Of a DNA stretch of 41,788 bases, positions 37,232 through 41,788 are shown piece by piece (positions within the stretch are counted from its first letter, which is position 1; each line of letters begins with the position of its first letter). The DNA comes from M50B91 sp964526665. Its GTDB lineage: Bacteria > Patescibacteriota > Gracilibacteria > UBA4473. Made by a program: the position numbers and the translations under genes. The notes beneath the pieces are model-generated. The model was given only the letters and a program-made list of their open reading frames with translations. It had not been told where the DNA came from and made no database searches. The stretch is taken from assembly GCA_964526665.1 (NCBI GenBank), contig CAZGJL010000007.1:1-41788 (forward strand), in the 5' to 3' direction.

Positions 37232-39607
37232 ATGATGAAAAGACTTTTTTTTCGCCTTTCGTTGCTGAGTGTATTATTCTTGGGGTCAGCATTTGCCGCG
37301 GGACCATGGGTGTCTCTTTCAGGCGGTGTTGCCGGGCAAGATGTCCCAGTGCGGATTTCCGGACTTTTAGAACAAGAAAATGTGGCACTTCTTCTCGTTC
37401 GTCCAGATGAATCAAAAATTTCCTTACATGCGGTTGCAGACGACTTAGGAGTTGCTTCGACGCATGTAAATGGCTTGCATGTGCGAATAGCAGGAGAATA
37501 TGAATTACTTATTCGGAGAGAATTCAGTGACTATGTCGTGGCAGAAAACTTTTTGATTTCTCCGGCATCAGTTTCTGCATATCGATCAACAAGTTCAGCG
37601 GATATTTCATCAGTGGCGGCAGATGGAGAACAAGTTTCTCGTATTCGGGTACAGATAAAAGATGCTCATGGGAATTTAATTTCAGGAGTACCGGTTCGTG
37701 CTTTTTCTTCTCGCGCAGAAGATTTACTTGTTGTATCACCACAAACAAATATACACGGAGAGGCGGTGATGAAAGTGTCTTCTCATACGCCAGGAGTTTC
37801 CTCAATTTCTATTTTGGCGGGAAACGTTCTTTTGTTTGAACGAACAGAACTCGTTTTTCATTTAGCAATAACAGGAACGAAGGCGATGGGAGCCAGTGAT
37901 GGGATTTGGAATTCCTTGGGGCAAGGGGTAGCAAGTATATTTGAGGACCCAGAGGAAGATACTCCTGTAGCGTATTTTTCGATTGAAGACATAGGTGCAG
38001 AAGTAGTTGCCGGGCAGAATTTAACCGTTCGTGTTGGAGCAAAAGACGCTAATGGAGATGTTGTTATGAACTACACAGGAGTAGTTCGATTTTCTTCTAG
38101 TGATGACCGAGCAGTATTACCAAATGATTATACATTTGTTGCAGAGGATCAGGGATGGCATACATTTTACCTATCTGTAATGTTACAAACACCAGGTATG
38201 CAAACGGTTGCGGTTCACGATTTGGAAGATTTTCGTATTTCAGGAGAACGAAACGTAACTGTTTCTGATGGAGGAGGAGTGGTTCCGCTTCCAGATGATC
38301 AAATCACAGTCTCGATAGACATTCCGATAAATGGGGCAACATTTAGCACGTCTCGTATTACCATTTCAGGAACGGCAACAGGATGTTCTTTGGTACAACT
38401 CAAGGATGGTCAAATAGAATTAATAGCAGAATTGCCAGTAGATGCCTCGGGGACGTATGTATATCAGACACCAGGATTGGCAGACGGAATGCATTTATTT
38501 CAGGCGACGTGTGTTGATGATCCAACGAAAGTTTCGGAATTAGTTCAGATTACGATTGATCGTTCTCCGCCACAAGTTATGTCCGCTGAGTTTCTCCCTG
38601 CAGGACCAATTTTGCCAGGAACAGAAGTAATATTGAAGGTAGGTGCTTCGGATGATTTATCAGCCGTAAGCTGTACAATGTATGGACAAATATACAATCT
38701 TGCGAGTGAAGATTCAAAAAACTTTTCAGGAACGCTTCGTGCACCGGCAACTCCAGGTGAATATCCAGTAGGATGTACATTAGCAGACTTGCTCGGGAAC
38801 AAAATGACAGAGCCAAATGCGGGAGTTGTAGTCGTGGATGCTTCTTTGGGAATGTCGATGGAACTTATTCCTTCGGGAGCGGTTGCTCCCTTGGCGAAGA
38901 GCACAGTAAGGGTTTCATCTATAAATGACCTCGTGTCTGTGAACTGCGTCTATTTAGAACAACCATTTGCACTTGTGATGCAAGATGCTTTGAATTTTTC
39001 AGGACAAATAACTGCTCCAGCAGAAGAAGGAGAGTATCCAGCAACCTGCACAGGACTTGATACAGAGGGAAATCAATCAACAGACACAGATAGCTTGATA
39101 GTTGCCCTTGGGGGTGCCGGGGCAAATATTGCGCCATTGCCAGTTTCAAATGTGCAAGCAAGAGCTGAAGACGACAGGATTACCTTTTTTTGGTCGCCAG
39201 CTATTGATGATGGAGGTATTAAAAATTATCGTATAAATTATGTACCACACAGGAAGGAAGGATCACTAGGAGAAGGTGCATTGTCAGGAGAAGGAGGCGA
39301 GCTAGGAGAAGGCGCATTGTCAGGAGAAGGTTTGTCACAAGTAAACATGGTGCCAGGCACACGAACACAATGGTATATTGACGAACTCGAAAAAGGCGTT
39401 TTGTACGATTTCCAAATCATACCAATTAATGGAGAAGGAATAGAAGGTCCAGGGAGTGAGGTAATTACTATGTCTACACTGGTTGAAATGGAAGAAGTAG
39501 ATCATCCAGCTCCGCCAAAAACAGGGGGAACAACGTCATGGTGGTTTGCCATTTTTTCAATTATTGCAGGACTAGGAGTAGTTATTATATTGCGTCGTCG
39601 TGCGTAA
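37232..39607 (+). CDS. Large surface protein with Ig-like/FN3 domains and a sortase-type C-terminus
   Basis: A 791-residue exported protein. Signal peptide at 1-23 (MMKRLFFRLSLLSVLFLGSAFAA), Ig-like modules (SRIRVQIKDAHGNLISGVPVRAF; LTVRVGAKDANGDVVMNYTG), a bacterial Ig block opening with VSIDIPINGATFSTSRITISGTA, two similar cysteine-bearing modules (LPAGPILPGTEVILKVGA... and IPSGAVAPLAKSTVRVSS...), and an FN3 domain (PLPVSNVQARAEDDRITFFWSPA). The end is PPKTG (761-765), a hydrophobic helix and RRRA: the layout of a sortase signal with Pro in place of Leu. A 36-bp tandem duplication expands a loop of the FN3 domain. Start 37232 rather than 37217, from promoter spacing and the signal peptide. 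Confidence 0.85.
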   Translation: MMKRLFFRLSLLSVLFLGSAFAAGPWVSLSGGVAGQDVPVRISGLLEQENVALLLVRPDESKISLHAVADDLGVASTHVNGLHVRIAGEYELLIRREFSDYVVAENFLISPASVSAYRSTSSADISSVAADGEQVSRIRVQIKDAHGNLISGVPVRAFSSRAEDLLVVSPQTNIHGEAVMKVSSHTPGVSSISILAGNVLLFERTELVFHLAITGTKAMGASDGIWNSLGQGVASIFEDPEEDTPVAYFSIEDIGAEVVAGQNLTVRVGAKDANGDVVMNYTGVVRFSSSDDRAVLPNDYTFVAEDQGWHTFYLSVMLQTPGMQTVAVHDLEDFRISGERNVTVSDGGGVVPLPDDQITVSIDIPINGATFSTSRITISGTATGCSLVQLKDGQIELIAELPVDASGTYVYQTPGLADGMHLFQATCVDDPTKVSELVQITIDRSPPQVMSAEFLPAGPILPGTEVILKVGASDDLSAVSCTMYGQIYNLASEDSKNFSGTLRAPATPGEYPVGCTLADLLGNKMTEPNAGVVVVDASLGMSMELIPSGAVAPLAKSTVRVSSINDLVSVNCVYLEQPFALVMQDALNFSGQITAPAEEGEYPATCTGLDTEGNQSTDTDSLIVALGGAGANIAPLPVSNVQARAEDDRITFFWSPAIDDGGIKNYRINYVPHRKEGSLGEGALSGEGGELGEGALSGEGLSQVNMVPGTRTQWYIDELEKGVLYDFQIIPINGEGIEGPGSEVITMSTLVEMEEVDHPAPPKTGGTTSWWFAIFSIIAGLGVVIILRRRA
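39266..39330 (+). repeat. Tandem duplication in the FN3 domain of the surface protein
   Basis: Two 29-base copies (39266-39294 and 39302-39330) with period 36 and one mismatch. Translated as LGEGALSGEG repeated twice, a Gly/Glu-rich loop insertion. Confidence 0.85.
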
Positions 39608-39648
39608 AAATAAAAATAAATATCAAAAATATATAACCTTATTTTTAA

Positions 39649-40596
39649 ATGAGTGTAATTGAAGAAACTATTAGAAAAAATTTCCGTATTGAGGGAATTG
39701 ATGTGGATAGCGATGATCAGGAAGAAAAGGAAAAAGATTCTCCTGTAGCTTCAGAAATGGTGGAACGGAATTTTGGTGCAACAATGCTTGGTGTGGGGCG
39801 TTCTGTTTTAACGGTCCTATGTAACTTCTCAAAGGAGAGAGAAGATAAGATTGCATATCCGAAGAAGGTATCTTCAGAGGAATGGAAAAAACAATGGTTC
39901 AGGGCAATACATCCATCTTTGTGTGAACAAGAAAAAAAGGATCTGGCATCATTAAATGGGATGAAAAACGACTGGAACAAGGCTTATGGTTCCCTTAAAA
40001 ACCTCAGTACGGGTTCTAATTCTGGAGGAGGAGGAGAGGTTATTGTGGAGAGTCTTCAAGAACAATTTAATAAAGTATTAGAATTAAGGCCGGAGTTAAT
40101 CACACAAACGCTAATAACAAGAAAGAAGAGAAAAATTGCTGATAATCATCCAGAGTCGCCAATACTAAAAAAAGAATTAGCGAAGGGGACATACAAAAAA
40201 TCCCTTTTGGTGGAGATTTCGAAACGAAATCCTGATGAGCGGAAATCTCTGCGAGAAGAAATTGATGCGCACATTATTGAATATCAAAAACGAACAGTAG
40301 AGGAACGGAAAAGACGAGAAAAAGAGAAGCTTCGAACGGAGTTGCTTTCTGTGGTGAATACAGGATTAGAAAAATTTCAAGAAGACGGAATAGAAAAAGT
40401 TGAGTTACGAAAGATGGTGACGACAGAAATTGATGAGTTTGTTCTCCAAAACGAGAAGGGAAATGATTTAATTTTGGAAGAAGCTCCAAAAGAAGATGAA
40501 ATATTGTTTTTTAAAACAACTAAAGATTTGGAAAATTTTAAATCAGGAAGGGGCGAAGTTGAGCTTTTGGACTGGTGGTATGATCGCTCGGAGTAG
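39649..40596 (+). CDS. Acidic/basic helical protein of unknown function
   Basis: A 315-residue soluble protein, not recognised. Residues 75-115 (EEWKKQWFRAIHPSLCEQEKKDL...NDWNKAY) loosely follow a J-domain plan, but the HPD tripeptide reads HPS, so co-chaperone activity is doubtful. Residues 185-260 are a highly charged probable coiled coil (RKSLREEIDAHIIEYQKRTVEER). A Gly-rich break (SNSGGGGE) lies at 123-130. A TATAAC-like -10 lies 11 bases before the ATG, and there is no ribosome binding site. Last protein gene before the rRNA. Confidence 0.75.
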   Translation: MSVIEETIRKNFRIEGIDVDSDDQEEKEKDSPVASEMVERNFGATMLGVGRSVLTVLCNFSKEREDKIAYPKKVSSEEWKKQWFRAIHPSLCEQEKKDLASLNGMKNDWNKAYGSLKNLSTGSNSGGGGEVIVESLQEQFNKVLELRPELITQTLITRKKRKIADNHPESPILKKELAKGTYKKSLLVEISKRNPDERKSLREEIDAHIIEYQKRTVEERKRREKEKLRTELLSVVNTGLEKFQEDGIEKVELRKMVTTEIDEFVLQNEKGNDLILEEAPKEDEILFFKTTKDLENFKSGRGEVELLDWWYDRSE

Positions 40597-40667
40597 TATA
40601 TTAGGAGGGTCTTGGGATTGAGTAAATTTCCCTCGAAGGAGGCTCTTTAAATTTCCTTAAAAAAAGA

Positions 40668-40695
40668 TTGACAGAAGGGGTTTTCCGGCTAATAT
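40668..40695 (+). promoter_or_regulatory. rRNA promoter
   Basis: Consensus TTGACA at 40668-40673, a 16-bp spacer and TAATAT at 40690-40695. Expected +1 near 40702. It is the strongest promoter match in the window and lies 72 bases after the last protein gene. Confidence 0.75.
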
Positions 40696-40699
40696 CTCC

Positions 40700-40963
40700 C
40701 GGCTGTCGCGCTCGTGAGCGAATGCGGCAAGGCAAAGTTCTTTGACACGAACAGATTCCTAAATTTCAATCTTATTTATAAGATTGAAGTCAATTTCAAT
40801 CTCGATAGTACGAGATTGGAGTGATCTCAGTATTCTTTAGAGCTTTCTTCAGAATATTGAGTGCAAATCAAATGTCTTTTAATAACATTCAATTTATTGA
40901 GTGTTTTAGAAAATTTACTGAAAGTTTTCTGTAATTTGTTTACCGAACGATAAACAAATCTTG
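40700..40963 (+). other. Structured leader upstream of 23S rRNA
   Basis: About 260 bases without a gene, containing a series of hairpins: 40765-40788 (10-bp stem TTCAATCTTA), 40797-40818 (CAATCTCG), 40826-40861 (11 bp, one G-U), 40885-40904, 40908-40930 and 40934-40959 (ATTTGTTTA). TTCTTTGAC at about 40738-40745 resembles antitermination-type rRNA leader sequence. No 16S rRNA or tRNA gene is present. The hairpins may be processing or antitermination signals. Confidence 0.65.

Positions 40964-41788
<825 letters not shown>

Overview
The window looks like a chromosomal segment of a small-genome, Gram-positive-walled bacterium of the Patescibacteria/CPR type, possibly related to Peregrinibacteria. 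The phylum is inference. The evidence is a patchwork of single conserved housekeeping genes (recF, der, frr, ruvC, glmS, lysS, rplJL, rpsP, rpmB), a PrgI/TraC-like pair and a VirB2-like two-helix pilin of the kind common in that group, lamin-tail and Ig-like secreted proteins, very few Shine-Dalgarno sequences, and a 23S rRNA gene with no 16S gene in front of it. TGA is used as a normal stop codon, so the glycine-TGA code of Gracilibacteria/Absconditabacteria does not apply.

Layout. 1-1731: a REP-associated (Y1/HUH) transposase gene bracketed by copies of a 12-bp palindrome, then recF. 1853-3265 (-): der. 3457-3996: an orphan membrane protein. 4092-8853: a murE-like ligase, frr, ftsQ and an M17 aminopeptidase, separated by AT-rich intergenic repeats. 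8922-16930: envelope region with three large secreted or membrane proteins, a sugar ketoisomerase-type cupin, a FemAB-type transferase and a small lipoprotein. 16999-20528: lysS (-), the PrgI/TraC-like pair (+), and an LPQTG-bearing secreted protein (-). 20710-25225 (-): tRNA-Tyr, a SpoU methyltransferase with bL28, and an operon rpsP-khpA-pilin-comF-beta-CASP nuclease. 25363-28716 (+): glmS, ruvC, a bitopic membrane protein. 28710-31013 (-): a lamin-tail secreted protein. 31153-36395 (+): murJ, an RluD-type pseudouridine synthase, a small unknown protein, engB, a NUDIX hydrolase, and rplJ-rplL behind an attenuator leader. 36451-37176 (-) and 37232-40596 (+): membrane, secreted and coiled proteins. 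40597-41788: rRNA promoter, structured leader and the 5' part of 23S rRNA.

Two themes connect the genes. Cell-wall construction runs from GlmS (amino sugar) through a MurE-type ligase, MurJ flippase, FemAB transferase and FtsQ to a large surface proteome; five big secreted proteins fill about a quarter of the window. Translation and ribosome biogenesis form the second theme (RRF, Der, EngB, S16, L28, L10, L7/L12, KhpA, LysRS, 23S, RNA modification).

The most unusual signals are at DNA level: a family of GAG-W-CCGG-W-CTC palindromes around and inside the transposase gene that also appears in frame (Glu/Lys-Thr-Gly-Leu) inside three other genes; at least seven genes whose -10 box lies 5-7 nt before the start codon, implying leaderless mRNAs; a terminator/antiterminator pair in the rplJL leader; and a free-standing 23S gene behind a ladder of hairpins.
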